From Gnetum montanum (lineage: Eukaryota; Streptophyta; Gnetopsida; Gnetales; Gnetaceae): a stretch of 37,735 nt of DNA. The notes beneath the pieces are model-generated. The model searched no databases. It was not told where the DNA came from and was given only the letters and a program-made list of their open reading frames with translations. The stretch is taken from the NCBI GenBank assembly GCA_015680685.1, contig MNCI01014538.1, forward strand, positions 57,317-95,051, written 5' to 3'. The position numbers and the translations under genes were made by a program. Positions 20,690 through 32,330 of this stretch are shown piece after piece (the stretch's first letter is position 1; every line of letters starts with the position of its first letter).

Positions 20690-21140
20690 CATCTTACACA
20701 TTAATGTTAAGGATTTGGACATTATCCTTTATTTTGATGAAGCACACACCTCCTTCAAATCTAGTGTAGCCTATGTTCTTATCCTTTCTACAAAACAAGT
20801 TCTCTATCAAGCTTACAAGCTTGACTTCCCTTGTACCAACAACATAGCTAAATACAATGCTCCAATATGAGCTCTCTTGCTAGCTTTACAAAACCAAGTG
20901 AAAACTAAAACTATTTACGATAACTCTCATCTCCTTATAAATTAGATTAATGGTGAATATGATTTAAAGACTCCTCACTTAGTTTCTTACGTTTAAATGG
21001 TTCATGAACTTATCATTTCCTTCCTTGCTCATACTTTGAGCCACATCTAATGTTCCAAAAACATGCTAGCTAATGCTTTGGAAACCTTCATCATTCATGG
21101 TAATCCTTCCATTATTTATGATCAACTTATTTAATTGGCT
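20690..21140 (+). pseudogene. Second, host-type RNase H (aRH) of the Tat-like relic
   Basis: LDIILYFDEAHTSFKSSVAY begins the domain, with the first Asp in YFD. CTNNIAKYNAPIXALLLALQ follows, where the family has CTNNEAEYEAL, so both Glu are lost. IYDNSHLLIN and INGEYDLKTPHLVSYV match GDS-LI-QVNGEY-K-PxLxPY, and MLANALETFIIHG matches the A-DALA end. This is the archaeal/host-like RNase H captured by the Tat/Ogre lineage. It sits between the first RNase H and integrase, as in that lineage. Confidence 0.9.
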
Positions 21141-21379
21141 TACTTGACACATATCACGTAATCTCCTAATGTATTGATAAGTGTTGTCAATATGAATGAT
21201 GATAATTAGCAATATGCTGATCTTCTTCCTTATCTTACTACTAGGAAAACTCCTAGTCATGTTACACTTGCTCAAAAGGATGTTTTAATTAAATATAGTT
21301 AATATTTCTTATTAGTGAATTCTAGTATCTTTTTTGAGTTTCTTCTATAGGTTTTCTTCTACATTATCTTAGTCCTACA

Positions 21380-22480
21380 AAGTCCAAGGTAGTCCTTGGT
21401 TAAATTCACTTAGGAGTTAGTGGCAAATACTTAGGTTCATGCTTCCTAGCTACTTGCATCATTTCTTTGGACTATTGGTGGCCAACCTTAGCCAAAGATG
21501 CATATCATCTAGTTAAGACATGTGATACTTACCAAAGAGATGCATCTCTTATCTACATTCTTTCATAGAAGCTTAACATGTCTCAGATCATATGGCCCTT
21601 TCAAAAATGAGATTTATATCCTATTGGTGGTACAATCCCTTCACTTTCTAGGCACCAATATATTCTAAGTACTACAAAATACTTCACTAACTGAGTAAAA
21701 GTAGTTCATTTCTGTTTGTTCATCTATCATTTTATCCTTAACCATATCATAACTTGCTTTAACATACCTCTCTAAATTATAACTAAAAATGGAATTTAGT
21801 TAAAAAGTAAAGAGATAGCTAATTTTTATTCCATGTACCACATTATCCAATACTTTTCATCTTCCTATTACCCTTAATCTAACAATCAAGCTAACTCTAC
21901 TAATAAAACTCTCATCTGCTTTCTCTACACCATGATTAATAAAACCCAATGCAATTGGCACATATAGTTGTTCTATGTTGTATGAGGTTATCATACTACT
22001 TTCTATACAACCATTGATCATACTTCGTACTTTTTAACCTACATCTTTAAGCCAATCTTACTAGTTAAGCTCTGTATCTCATCTCTCTATGTTGCTTTGC
22101 ATAATTAGTATTCAAACTAGAATAAAAACTACATGTGATGTATTGAGCTAAATATTCTTAAAGAATAATGGAAAGATTCTCTTCAACATTTGTAAGAATA
22201 TCAAGTAGATATTTAGCATCATCACTCCAAACATATTATAATCAAAATGATTTACAAGAGTAATCTAGTTCTCCATCACTTTCCAAACTCTAAAGATACA
22301 AAGTCCTCTCCTAACTTACTCGATCCTTTCCTCTCCTAACTTACTCGATCCTTTCCTAGTGGTTTAGTCACTACAAAATGGCACCTACATTCTGTATAAT
22401 CAAGAAGGATATTAGTTTTTACATCCTTTCAACAAAAGCTTTCCCAAGTACTACTACATGTAGCCAAATTGCTCAGCTCA
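21380..22480 (+). pseudogene. Integrase of the Tat-like relic
   Basis: The zinc-finger region shows WWPTLAKDAYHLVKTCDTYQ (one Cys kept, the second replaced by Tyr). The core shows WPFQK then DLYPIGGTIPSLS, KYFTN, ITKNGI (family IxDNGxQF, so the Asp is Lys) and KSKEIANFYSMYHIIQYFSS with YYPXSNNQANSTNKTLI (family PQSNGQAExxNK, so the Glu is Asn). The C-terminal part continues to about 22480 (GYHTTFYTTIDHTSYFLTY). All three catalytic positions appear damaged. Confidence 0.85.
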
Positions 22481-22863
22481 TTGAATTGAACATACTAACT
22501 ATTCAAGACTGAATGGGTATTCTCCTAGTAGCAGTTTTCTTTTTATCAACTTTTTTACTATAACAAGATACATACTACATTAGAATAAGATATTTCCTCT
22601 AAACCATCTTTTTTTACATCATTTTGCATCTACTACATGATCTCTATCTCATATTTTACTCTTTCTATAGTTATTTTCTTCATATTCTCCTATGTTATCT
22701 ATCCAATTTTACTCTATGTGCCAAGCATAATTGGTGAGGTTTTTAAGTGATTGAATATCTCATTGCTTCATGTAAGGATCTGATTAAGTGTATCATTGAT
22801 CAAGATATGGAGGGGTTACTTCAATAGTATATATGACATCCTTTTCAACCATATAATATGTAG

Positions 22864-23586
22864 GATTTAGTCATGCCCCACTTCTGCTACATATCACCAT
22901 CTTCATGACATGTGTATAGGAAATATCCTCTTTTCTTTCCCTACTTTTTTTCTTTCTATATTTGTATACTATAACTTCTACTATCTTGTACTATATTTCT
23001 CTTTTCTTCCTTTCATCCTCTCTCCTCATTTGTTTCCATTCCTCTGTATATCCACCATTAGTGAGGCCAAACAAGTATCTCTTTCTCGATGTAGTGAAAA
23101 AGTATTAGGTGTAGAGTGATGTAAGAAGTGTGAAATCTACATATCAATGAGGTAAGAAAGAGGTTAGCTTTAGGGATCTATCCATGTTCCACTTCTATAA
23201 CACAAAACCCCATCGTTGATGTATTGTCAATGTTTCTAACATGATTCCCCTTACTTTTTATTACTTTCATTTTAAATTTCTTATTATCTTTCTTTCTTTC
23301 TCTAGTCATGCTCTATATTGATGAGGCCAAATGAGCATCTCTACTTTACTCCATTGAGGATGTGATTAAGAGTATTAAATGGTTTAGGGAGTGCTTTATC
23401 TACATTTTTATATGCTTTCTGTGATCTATTCATGTCCCACTTCTATGGTGTAGCCATTATAGGTGTATCAACAATGTCCTAGACTTGCTCCCCTACTATC
23501 TTGCTTCACTAAATCCTCTTACAAGTACCTATTAGCTTGTATTTTCTTAATAGACTCTCCTTTAGCATTTCAATAGTATGTATCAA
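22864..23586 (+). repeat. Repeated 3' UTR of the Tat-like relic
   Basis: Three degenerate direct repeats begin near 22871, 23181 and 23429 with TCATGCCCCACTTCTG, TCCATGTTCCACTTCT and TTCATGTCCCACTTCT. Later in the units TGAGGCCAAACAAGTATCTC and TGAGGCCAAATGAGCATCTC are repeated. Unit lengths are about 310 and 250 bp. They lie between integrase and the polypurine tract. Tandem repeats at this place are known for the Tat/Ogre lineage. Confidence 0.75.
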
Positions 23587-23596
23587 TAGGGGGCAA
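23587..23596 (+). other. Polypurine tract of the Tat-like relic
   Basis: TAGGGGGCAA directly precedes the LTR start TGTTGTATCC. A short G-rich tract followed by TGTTGTA is the expected boundary for this lineage. Confidence 0.7.
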
Positions 23597-24192
23597 TGTT
23601 GTATCCACTTTGGCTTTCTCTACATAAGTTTAAGTTTTGGGTGAATTTTATGGCTTTTTAGCTCAAAGTCATCTTTAGAAATCCAAGTTCGATGTATTAT
23701 ATCATCTACAATGTAGTTTCTAGATCTCTATCTTCAACTTGCTAGAAGTGATGTTTCATCTCATTAGCAATGTCATTTTGGATCTTCTTCTATGGCTTCC
23801 AATTTTAATGTCCAATGTTGACTCCAATATCAATTCTTTCTCCTACTTCTAACATCCAACATTAGTCTCACTTTTGACATCTAACTTTAATTTTTTTTTA
23901 GCATATCAACTCTTTAACATTCAACATTAGCTAGCTTTTGAATGTCCAGTGTCAATCCTACATTTGACATCTAATGTTAATTTTCACTACAATCATCTAC
24001 ATATTAATGCTCCTATTCAAAAACTTCTATAACCTTTTGGAAGATTCTATGGACCATAATGCATCATTCCTACATGTTATAAGAGGCATTTTCAGCATAT
24101 AAATAAGAGGATATCTCTAAATAGAAAAGGTTTATATTTTTAGTTAATCAATATTTCCTTCATCTAAGTCTTTGGAAATATGTTTAGCATTT

Positions 24193-24238
<46 letters not shown>

Positions 24239-24390
24239 TCTATTTAGTGTAGTTAGCATCCTTTGCAATTGGCAATTTGCAAATCCTTTCCATAGATACT
24301 ACTTCTTTGTAGAACTACTCTCCTTCTAGAAAAATTAGATCCCCTGATTTCTCTTCCTTTTTTCCCTACTACTACATTTGTATCCTCACA
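23597..24390 (+). repeat. 3' LTR of the Tat-like relic (right end unresolved)
   Basis: It starts TGTTGTATCCACTTTGG. Between 23816 and 23990 short motifs such as GTCCAATGTTGAC, CATCCAACATTAG and GACATCTAATGTTAA recur about seven times, a degenerate U3 array. A TATA box ATATAAATAAGAGG follows at about 24098-24111, and a long (TC)n run at 24196-24236. No convincing CA end was fixed; about 24.3-24.4 kb is plausible from typical LTR length. Confidence 0.65.
24196..24236 (+). repeat. (TC)n microsatellite, about 41 bp
   Basis: An uninterrupted TC dinucleotide run lies about 90 bp downstream of the LTR TATA box, so it would be in R/U5 of the transcript. Confidence 0.97.
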
Positions 24391-24944
24391 CATAGATAAT
24401 TACTCAAAATTAGGTTAATACACTAATCTAATCCATCCTCTTACTCAATCAGCTACTAAAACTATAATGTTTTTTATTAGATCCACATGAGGTGCATGCA
24501 TCAGAAAAATAATGGCATAACACATCTCCTTGTTAGATGCCTTTAATCCCTAGCATATTTCCTAGAACATTCTTAGCAAATTTTCATTCTATGTTTTCTC
24601 TTATAATATGGATCTACCTTTTTAGTTTTATGTTTTAGGTTTTATCCAAATCTATTTTAGACTTTTTTTTAGTGTTTTCCTTCTAGATCTAGCTTTTTCA
24701 AATCTCCTTCATTATGCACTTTGTTGTCAATTACTTTTACTACCAACCACATGCATCATCTTTTCTACATTCTACAATGTCTTATTTTATTTTTTTCTAG
24801 GTTATATGTATTTTCTACACATTTTACCATTTATTTTTCTAATCTATTCCACACATGCATGTTATTTTCCCACTTAATACCCACTTATAGAATGGAAATT
24901 TGACTCAACAAACTAGCTTTACAAAGAATCTAAGCTAGTAGATG
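24391..24944. other. A+T-rich DNA, nothing recognised
   Basis: Pyrimidine-rich tracts and short chance frames only. No LTR ends, domains or repeats were identified. Confidence 0.4.
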
Positions 24945-26290
24945 ATGATGTGATCCATAGAGTGCATTTGTACAACCTAACTTTAAAGCTGATGTGGAAG
25001 AGCTTCTTTGTAGAGCCAATTTTTTGCTCTATGAGTTTCCTTCTACTTGTTGATGTGATGAAGTGTTGACATGGTAGAGTGAACTTGTAGAACTAAATTT
25101 CAACTCTACAAAGCTCCTATACATGCTAATGTGGAATGCTGATGTATCATTGCTGACTTGGCATGCTAGATGTCAAAGGCTTTACTTGGCACTAATTCCA
25201 ACATGGCAATACTTACATGGCATCACTAACATGGCAAACTAATGATTCAACACTGTGCTTTGTTTTTGATGACATGGAAGAGCTATTTTGTAGAGCCATT
25301 TTTGAGCTTTACATACTTCTTCTAGAAGCTAGTGAAGCAAGAGGTTGACATGGTTGAGCTTCCTTGTAGAACCTAAACAAGCTCAACAAATTAGCTTTAC
25401 AAGCTAACATGGAAAAGCTAGCTTGTAGAGCTAAAAATCATCCTCATGAGCTACCTCTACAAGCTGATGTGATATTTTGGTAATTTAGCATAATGAATTC
25501 ATAAGGCTGAAAATTTCCCTCACGAGCTGCCTCTACCAACCATCATGGCAGAGCTTCTTTCTAGAGCTATTTTCAAGTCTCTATGTATTTCTTCACTAAA
25601 CCAATGTAGCAGAAGTTAATGTGTAAAAGCTACTTCGTAGAGCCATTTTTTGGTTGTACGAGCTTCCATCTTTAAGCTAATGTAGCATACAGATGACATT
25701 GTAGAGCTCTTGGTGAACTAAGTGGGTGTAGCACCAATGTGGAAAAGCTTCTTTTTATAGCAAATTTTGTAGCTCTAAAATAGGACAAATGATATTTATC
25801 CCATTCCACAAATGGAACAAATGAGATCTATCCCATTTGGAAAATGGTTGCTTTTACAACTTCAATAGTTGTGCTAGAGAAGCTACACTTAAGTTGGGAC
25901 CCATATCTCATGGCCAAATTTTTAACATTTATGAATGTATTAGCCACATGGTTTTTACTATGTTGAGCTAAGAAAAAACAATGTTGGTGGAAGAGTGAGT
26001 TAGAACAAACTTATTTTGGCCAATTCTGACATTTTCATGAATGGCTCAGCAAAGTGGAGAAAATATCATTATCCCAATAGCAAGTTGGGATAAAGTTGTT
26101 TTGGCTAATTTCACAAGTTAGCCAGAACCTTGTTACCTTATTTAAGATTAAACATAAGATGGCCAAGTTTGATGATGTGGTAGAGCTCGCTCATAAAATG
26201 GAAATTTCACTCTACAAACCTTCCTTATGACCTGACTTGGTAGAATGGATCTGTAAAGCTGATGTGAACATGTTCTAATAATGAGATGAT
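24945..26290. repeat. Degenerate direct repeats with GTAGAGC/GCTCTAC motif
   Basis: Phrases such as AGCTTCTTTGTAGAGCCA, TTTTTTGCTCTATGAGTTTCC and AAGCTGATGTGGAAGAGC recur across the stretch, for example near 24990-25040, 25260-25330, 25380-25450, 25550-25600, 25625-25680 and 25730-25780. The spacing is irregular, about 60-130 bp. GTAGAGC and its complement GCTCTAC alternate, so each unit has weak dyad symmetry. It may be an old satellite or the U3 of an unrecognised LTR. No coding capacity is seen. Confidence 0.65.
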
Positions 26291-27537
26291 AAGAATTGGC
26301 TTTGTCCCATTTTGAATGATAGCTCCCTGGTCTTTTTCCTTCTCAAAAATTATGCTACAAGTTGCTCGAGTTGGGATAAAAGCACTTTCTTCCATTTTGC
26401 AAATTTTCTAAATAATGTTTACCCCATTTTCGTCTCTATGATAAATTTACACACATGGCCACTTTTTTGTGTGAACAAGAATATCTTTTGGCATGTCTTA
26501 GTTTGAAAATGAAAAATATGATATTTTTCCAATTTTGATTTTCATGCACTTATTAATCATCATATGGTCCACACTTGTTTTGGAATGCGAAATGGAAAAA
26601 AGCAACTTCCCTATAATATGAACTAGAATAACTTGGCCTTGGTGAATGATGTCATCATAGTGCTGACTCAATCTCAAGCTTCTGCGATAGCTTACTCAGC
26701 TTCTTTGCACGATGTTAGGGTTAATTCAAAATCCTAGCTCTAAAACTTCATGAGATTGTATGATCAATACAGAGTGGGATATTTTCTAAATTATTTACCT
26801 ACCTCTGAAACCGTAACTCCAAGAACTAGCTCTACTTTAGGCTCTATTTTGCATGACACATGTTAACTTAATTCCATTCCTAAAATTTTTGCCCTGATAT
26901 GCATTCTTGCAATCCATGGATCCATAACTTTACTTTTGAGCATAATTTTCACAGCTTCACTCATATTATAGCTCTTACTCAAAACTTGGCTTTGAGGATC
27001 AAGAATCATAATCATGACCTAAGTTTTTTGTTCCTTTAATTAAAAAAACCTTGAATTATTTTGAGATATGGAGTTCCTTTTCTTGGGTAAATACATATCC
27101 ATGTTAAAATTAAGAGCCATTTATAATTCATATCCTTTAGCTTAACTATCTTGAGCTCTGCTCCATCAAATGGTGGAAACATAACAACACCTAGGCTAAC
27201 CTATGTTATTATGATAATAATATCATGATGATGATACTCCTTAAACTAATTAAAGAACATATATTTTTATAATACCCTAAGTGTTACACATCTTAACATA
27301 TCCCTTAAACTTGTGATTATTTTCTACATTCTTAAGTTGATTATTATTTAAATAAAAAAATCTCTAGATAGAATATAAACAAAGATATATGAAAATATTA
27401 ACAGAAATAGATCATTAAAAGATCATATTTTATAAACAACCAAGAAGCTACCCAATATAAGCAAGTTAAAATGGAATACATGAAGTGCATTTTGTCAAAA
27501 ATGTGTAGTAGTAATAAGATCCCTTTTTGCTTTTGAA
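26291..27537. other. A+T-rich DNA left of copy 2, nothing recognised
   Basis: No domain, LTR end or repeat was found. Short TGA/ATA-rich simple sequence occurs near 27207-27240. It separates the GTAGAGC repeats from the start of LTR2 homology. Confidence 0.4.
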
Positions 27538-27554
27538 ATCTTCTAGGTGCGTGG

Positions 27555-28434
27555 TGTGTGGCAAGTAGTTCCTATGTCCAACCATACAAATCACAAGCAT
27601 GTACTAGAAATTTGGTCAAAATTCCATGGACTTAGCTCCTAAGTGTACTTATAGACAAAGATTGTAATTGAAGGAATGTATGATTGTTGTCTTCCTAACT
27701 CTTGCTTGTGTAGGTTCTTTGGTATGGTTAAATGGGAGTTAAGGCATATGATATTTATTTATGTTTATATTTTTATATGTTTTTTATCCTAAGAATTACT
27801 AAAAAGATAAATGGTTGATAATTAACTATTTTAACTATCTAATGGTTATAAAGCTAACTATCCTAACATAAGTATTCATACCCATTTTCTGTATAGATAT
27901 TGAACTTGTAGTAATGCTACTAGAGTAGCAATTACTAGACGTATCAAATGGCCACTGTTGGGATTACCAAGTGTTAAATGGTATGCTCAAAGAGGTCATA
28001 CTTATGTGTTCATTATTAAATGTATTAATTACTTAAGACAAGAATCTAAAGTGCATTAAGAACAAAGTTTAAGTAAGAAACATTAATCTATTCTAAGTCC
28101 TATAATGAATGTCAAGAATCTCATCTTTATTGCTAATCACATCATTGTTTTTAGGTACATGATGCTCAAATAAATATCCATACAATTACTTTAGTTCATA
28201 TTGAGAGCACTCAAAAAATATTCTAACTTTAAGGAAGGTAAACTACAAGAGCTCTACTACTCTACTAAGTTAATATGTCATAAATGTGATGGGTACATGC
28301 ATTTATATAGGCTTAACTAACATCTACGTCAATGCATCTATGTTGACACATGTGATCATGTGTCGATGGTACTATGTCAATGGAGTTGCATTGACACATG
28401 CCTATCGATGCAACCAGTCAACAATGCTTCATCA
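27555..28434 (-). repeat. 3' LTR of gypsy copy 2 (LTR2)
   Basis: On the minus strand it starts TGATGAAGC at 28434, next to the polypurine tract. The TATA box is CCTATATAAATG (plus coordinates about 28301-28312). The polyadenylation signal CAATAAAGATGAG (AATAAAG at 28125-28131) is shared with LTR1 and LTR3. The far end is approximate: CCAACCATAC near 27578 matches CTCAACCATAC of LTR3, which places the end at about 27540-27560. CpG dinucleotides are nearly absent, in contrast to LTR3. Confidence 0.8.
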
Positions 28435-28446
28435 TACCCCCATGAC
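28435..28446 (-). other. Polypurine tract of copy 2
   Basis: Minus-strand TCATGGGGGTA directly precedes TGATGAAGC of LTR2. It matches the tract before LTR1. Confidence 0.85.
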
Positions 28447-28479
28447 TAAGTGAAACTTTGTCCTCAAGTGAACAAAAAT

Positions 28480-31330
28480 AGGATTGAGTTTCTTACAAAA
28501 TTAAGAAAGTATGGAATTATTGACTAAGTGACTTTGACTAACTAACTAACTCTAAGTGCTAGACTATACTAAGTTTCAAAATGGATGTCCTTTATAATAA
28601 AAGTGGACACCCTTACAAAAATGACAGCAAGATCCCTTAGATTACCAAAAGTGAGGCAAAGTTCAAAAAGTGCCAAGAGATGGAGGCTCTTGGTATGCTA
28701 AAAGTCCTTTTCCAAGCTCCAACACACATGGTGGTGGAGGTGGTTGAGGCTATCCTACTACTACTGCTACTTCTAATGCAAGCTTGAAAGCATCTAGCAA
28801 TGCTTTCATCCTCTCTTCCTTGTTGTGTGGGTCATACAAAGTCCACGTGGTTTTTCCAATGAGAGCTAACACACGAATGTCCCACAAGCATGCCATTGTT
28901 GGAAATAATTCCTTAGCATGATAAATCATGTTGTGAAATGTTTTCATTTGATGTCAAATCTTTTTAGAAGGTTCTTCAATGCATGGTAATCATTCATTCT
29001 CTTGGTCAAGTTCTCAACAACTAATCATTGATCACTGAATTAAGTCATGAGAACTTGAAGCTGCACGTTGGCTATCTCCAACTATTGTTTTATCTCTTTT
29101 TGATGCTTGAATTCTACCTCATATAAAAGGTATAAACTAGCCACTTGCTTCTCTAACTCTATCCTTGGCCTCCCTACAATTAGCATAGCCAAATGTACCT
29201 ATCGAAGGTTGGTGAGCTCCATGTATTTAGTCATCTCCTCAATCTAGAACTCCTTTAGGTGGATCTCAGCTTTATTTTATGTGTTTAAGCCATCAATAAT
29301 TGGTTGCCACATGTCGCCCCTCTGCTGAAGTTGTTGGAGAGTCTCATTCATCTTTGCCTTAGGCCAACTAAATCTCCTTCTCATTTACTTCCTTGAGAAG
29401 CCCAACCTAGTCCCTATAATGATTTTTAATCCATTCAAATTTCAAGCCTTCGTTCTTCTAGGAAACTACCTCAATGGTCATTTTTGGTGAAGCACTCAAA
29501 CTTCCTCCATGGAGAGATTTCGATTTTTCACTGCCAACTTCCTCAGGTGAAGGTTCACCTTGACTAGCTACTCCTATTTTTTTTGAATGAATTCAACTAT
29601 TTGGTCTTTATGCTACTTGACATTTCGTAGGCAGTGGATGTTCTTGGTGAGGACAAAGTTATCTTTGCAAACTTGAGCTAGATCCTTATTAGTGTTAAAT
29701 GCTAAAGCTTCCAATAATGAGGTGTCGAATACTACTATCTCCCTTTTTATTCTCAACCTCTCTACATCTTTTTTGAAGTTTCTAGAAAGCTTCATCTCTA
29801 TTAAGGTCTAGGTTGAGAATGGTAAGGTTGAAGAAATGGGCCCACAACACTACAACTTTGGTGGTCAACCATTGGTTTTGGTAGTGGCTTCCTGTAGCTA
29901 GATCATGGTAATGATTAATTTACCCTTAGTCTCGAGCAACACCAACTAGGTTGCTATAATTTCATCTAGGAAATCAAAGATCTCCAAAAATAGTTGCCCA
30001 GTTCCGACTAGTTAGTTCAACACTTCCTCATGCTAGGCTACACTAAGCTAACCATCCTTATTTCTATGAATTCTTGAACATCTTTCAAAATAGCAGTGTC
30101 TAGTACTTCTACCACAAGAGCATTTAGGACCTTAGCCACCCTATTAGCCACCACATTTGCCACTGTCTCCTATCCATGGTGCTTCCTCACTAGGAAAGTT
30201 ACCCACTTGCCTTCCTCTAGTTGCACCAAGAAAGTTGTGGTGTTCCCAAAGATTTTAGGAAACTCTTATCTACATATGGATAATATAACTTCTCAAGTGC
30301 TAGGATTCATTCTAGCGATCACCTACATTTATTGTGTTGAGAATAGTAGGGCAGTTTCCTCTAACTAGCTGATGGTCCTAGTGACCTCATTGAGATGTCT
30401 CAACACTCGATGATAAGCCAGTGTGCCTCCATCACTTGTCAAATCCTATTGTTGTTGCTGCAACTAATAATGAAGTTTTCTAATTCTTTCAATCGCTGCA
30501 TGCACTTCTAGTGTGGTCTCACCAATAGGTGGTGGTGGTGGCCACTCCTCTTTTGGTAGTTTCATAGCTACTTTGTCCTTCATCATCTCCTACTAAGATG
30601 CAATAGGAGCATGATAGAGTGCATCATTGACATAGCATGCTACACCTTTCCTTTTGCAAAGTTTTCTAATGAGGCATAAGAAGGGGAGTGTCTTCCTTTC
30701 GTGCTCACTTTCTTTGAAGCACTTGTCTCTCTCCAAGTAGATGAGCTAAGGAAGGTTGACAAGAAATTTACTGCTTAGAGTGACATATGCATGGGCAGAG
30801 AAGGTTGTGACCTTGCTGGACCTCACCTTGGGGTTTAGGTGATAGGTCACTATCTTGAAGTATGCACGCTTTGCCTTAGTTAGCGCACTATACTCCTTAC
30901 AGTCCATCCCATAGCAACATTGAACCTAGTATTTCTTAGCTTTAGGGTCCACATAAATGAATATCTCTACCAAAGCTGCCCCAATATTGAGCAAGCTAAG
31001 GACCTTTATAATGGCCTCAACCAAATAAGAGATAATAATATCTTTGATTTTAACCATTGCGTATCCCTGATGATTGCTCCAAAATAGGTGAGTCTTCCAC
31101 ATATACCATTCTCCACTAAAGGAAAGAATGGTCAGCATGAAAGACCCCTATAGTTGTGTGCAGACTTCCTCAGGCACTAGTTCTAAGAAGGATCTAAACT
31201 TAAGTTCTTGGAGAAGTAAACTCTAAACCTCTTTAGGTCGAATCTTCTCAAGTTAAGCCTTTGTCAATGTAACCTCTAGATTTGGTCTTGGCCTTGGCAC
31301 CTCATATTACCTTAATTCATTGCTTTTAGT
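28480..31330 (-). pseudogene. Additional 3' ORF of gypsy copy 2
   Basis: On the minus strand, 31138-30926 is open and reads GEWYMWKTHLFWSNHQGYA and KIKDIIISYLVEAIIKVLSL. The next blocks (about 30905-30540, through a few stops) include AKRAYFKIVTYHLNPKVRSS, KVTTFSAHAYVTLSSKFLVN, RKTLPFLCLIRKLCKRKGVA and PIASXXEMMKDKVAMKLPKE, then a proline run (WPPPPPIGE). The middle is helical (KLSRNFKKDVERLRIKREIV, 29795-29613). The C-terminal block 28947-28750 (ELFPTMACLWDIRVLAL to MKALLDAFKLALEVAVVVG) matches the copy-1 end closely. The preserved order shows that this is a real family gene. Function is unknown. Confidence 0.8.
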
Positions 31331-31334
31331 AGCG

Positions 31335-31570
31335 GAAATCAATGCCCTAAATGTCAAAGGGTCCTAGTGGTTGGATCCATTATTAAGGTTCCTCCATTCG
31401 AGTAGTCATTCCACCATCTCGTTGGTAGCATTCACAAGAGTGGACATATTGATGGGCATCCCTGAAGATTGTTGGCCAATAATACCCTACCATCAAGATT
31501 TTACTGGCAGTGCATCTCCTAGCATAGTGGCCCCCACAAGAACCTTCATGAGCATCCTTGAGGACACGTA
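31335..31570 (-). pseudogene. Integrase zinc-finger remnant of copy 2
   Basis: Minus-strand reading gives HEGSCGGHYA, GYYWPTIFRDAHQYVHSCEC and YQRDGGMTTRMEEP, then WIQPLGPFDI and GIDF. The zinc finger keeps both histidines and the C-X2-C pair better than copy 1. Just after the first core Asp (GIDF) the sequence jumps to the 3' ORF, so the catalytic core is deleted. Confidence 0.88.
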
Positions 31571-32330
31571 GTTGATTAAAATTAGGGACATACTAATGAA
31601 CAAAGCCATCGGTGCACACCTTATAGATGTTTCCATTAACCTCCATGCAGCATTTTACCTAGTGAAGAAAATATTGTTTCTTTTGATGGTCCAACCCTTG
31701 CAACATCTCTTGAGTGAGAAGATAGGTGAGAATTCCATCATACCATTTAGGCTTAGTGGGAAATTGTTCAATTATAGCCCCAGCAAAGAGGAGTTCATCG
31801 GAAAACAAATTAGATAGTGGGCCTTCTTCCTCTTTATTGTTCCATTACAACCAAGATAAGCAGTCAACAATCACATTTTCAATTGCTTTTCGATCTTCCA
31901 TCGTAAGATCAAATTCCTATAAGATCATGAGCCACCGTCTAACATGGGGACTTACCGTTGGCTTATTCATTGGGAAGTAAATGGCACTATGATCCATGTG
32001 TACAAACACCCTGTATCCAAGCACATAATGCCTAAAATTCTCTAGAGCAAACACCATTGCCATCAATTTTTTTCTTTGGTGGTGTAGTTTAATTATGCAC
32101 CCACAATTCTTTGGCTTACATAGTGGATGTAATATGGATGTTTCTTGTCATTCAACTACATAAGCACAGCTCCCAAGGAAAAATTTGATCCATCCATCAT
32201 AACATGAAATGATCTAGACCAGTTGAGTGCTTCTAGAATTGGAGTTTCTACAAATTTCTTCTTTAACTATTGAAATGCTTTTTCACATTCTTTAGTCTAG
32301 ACAAATGGAGCACCTTTCTTTCTTAGCTCA
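31571..32330 (-). pseudogene. RNase H of copy 2
   Basis: On the minus strand SFHVMMDGSNFSLGAVLM (about 32220-32160) is the first RNase H block with its Asp. The region down to about 31990 corresponds to the YALKTFRHYVLGY and VHMDHSAIYF blocks; here the third-block Asp codon is present, unlike copy 1. Bases 31817-31571 match copy 1 8204-8485 as the linker towards integrase. Stops are present. Confidence 0.8.

Larger units (their letters stand above)
19360..24390 (+). mobile_element. Tat/Ogre-like Ty3/gypsy relic (3' two-thirds)
   Basis: Order is RT, RNase H, a second RNase H, integrase, long repeated 3' UTR, polypurine tract and a 3' LTR start. Two RNase H domains in tandem are a recognised mark of the plant Tat/Ogre lineage. 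No gag, protease or 5' LTR was found upstream. Decay is the heaviest in the window: stops occur every 20-40 codons, and the RT box and integrase Asp are lost. It is not closely related to copies 1 and 2. The right edge is uncertain because the LTR end could not be fixed. Confidence 0.85.
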
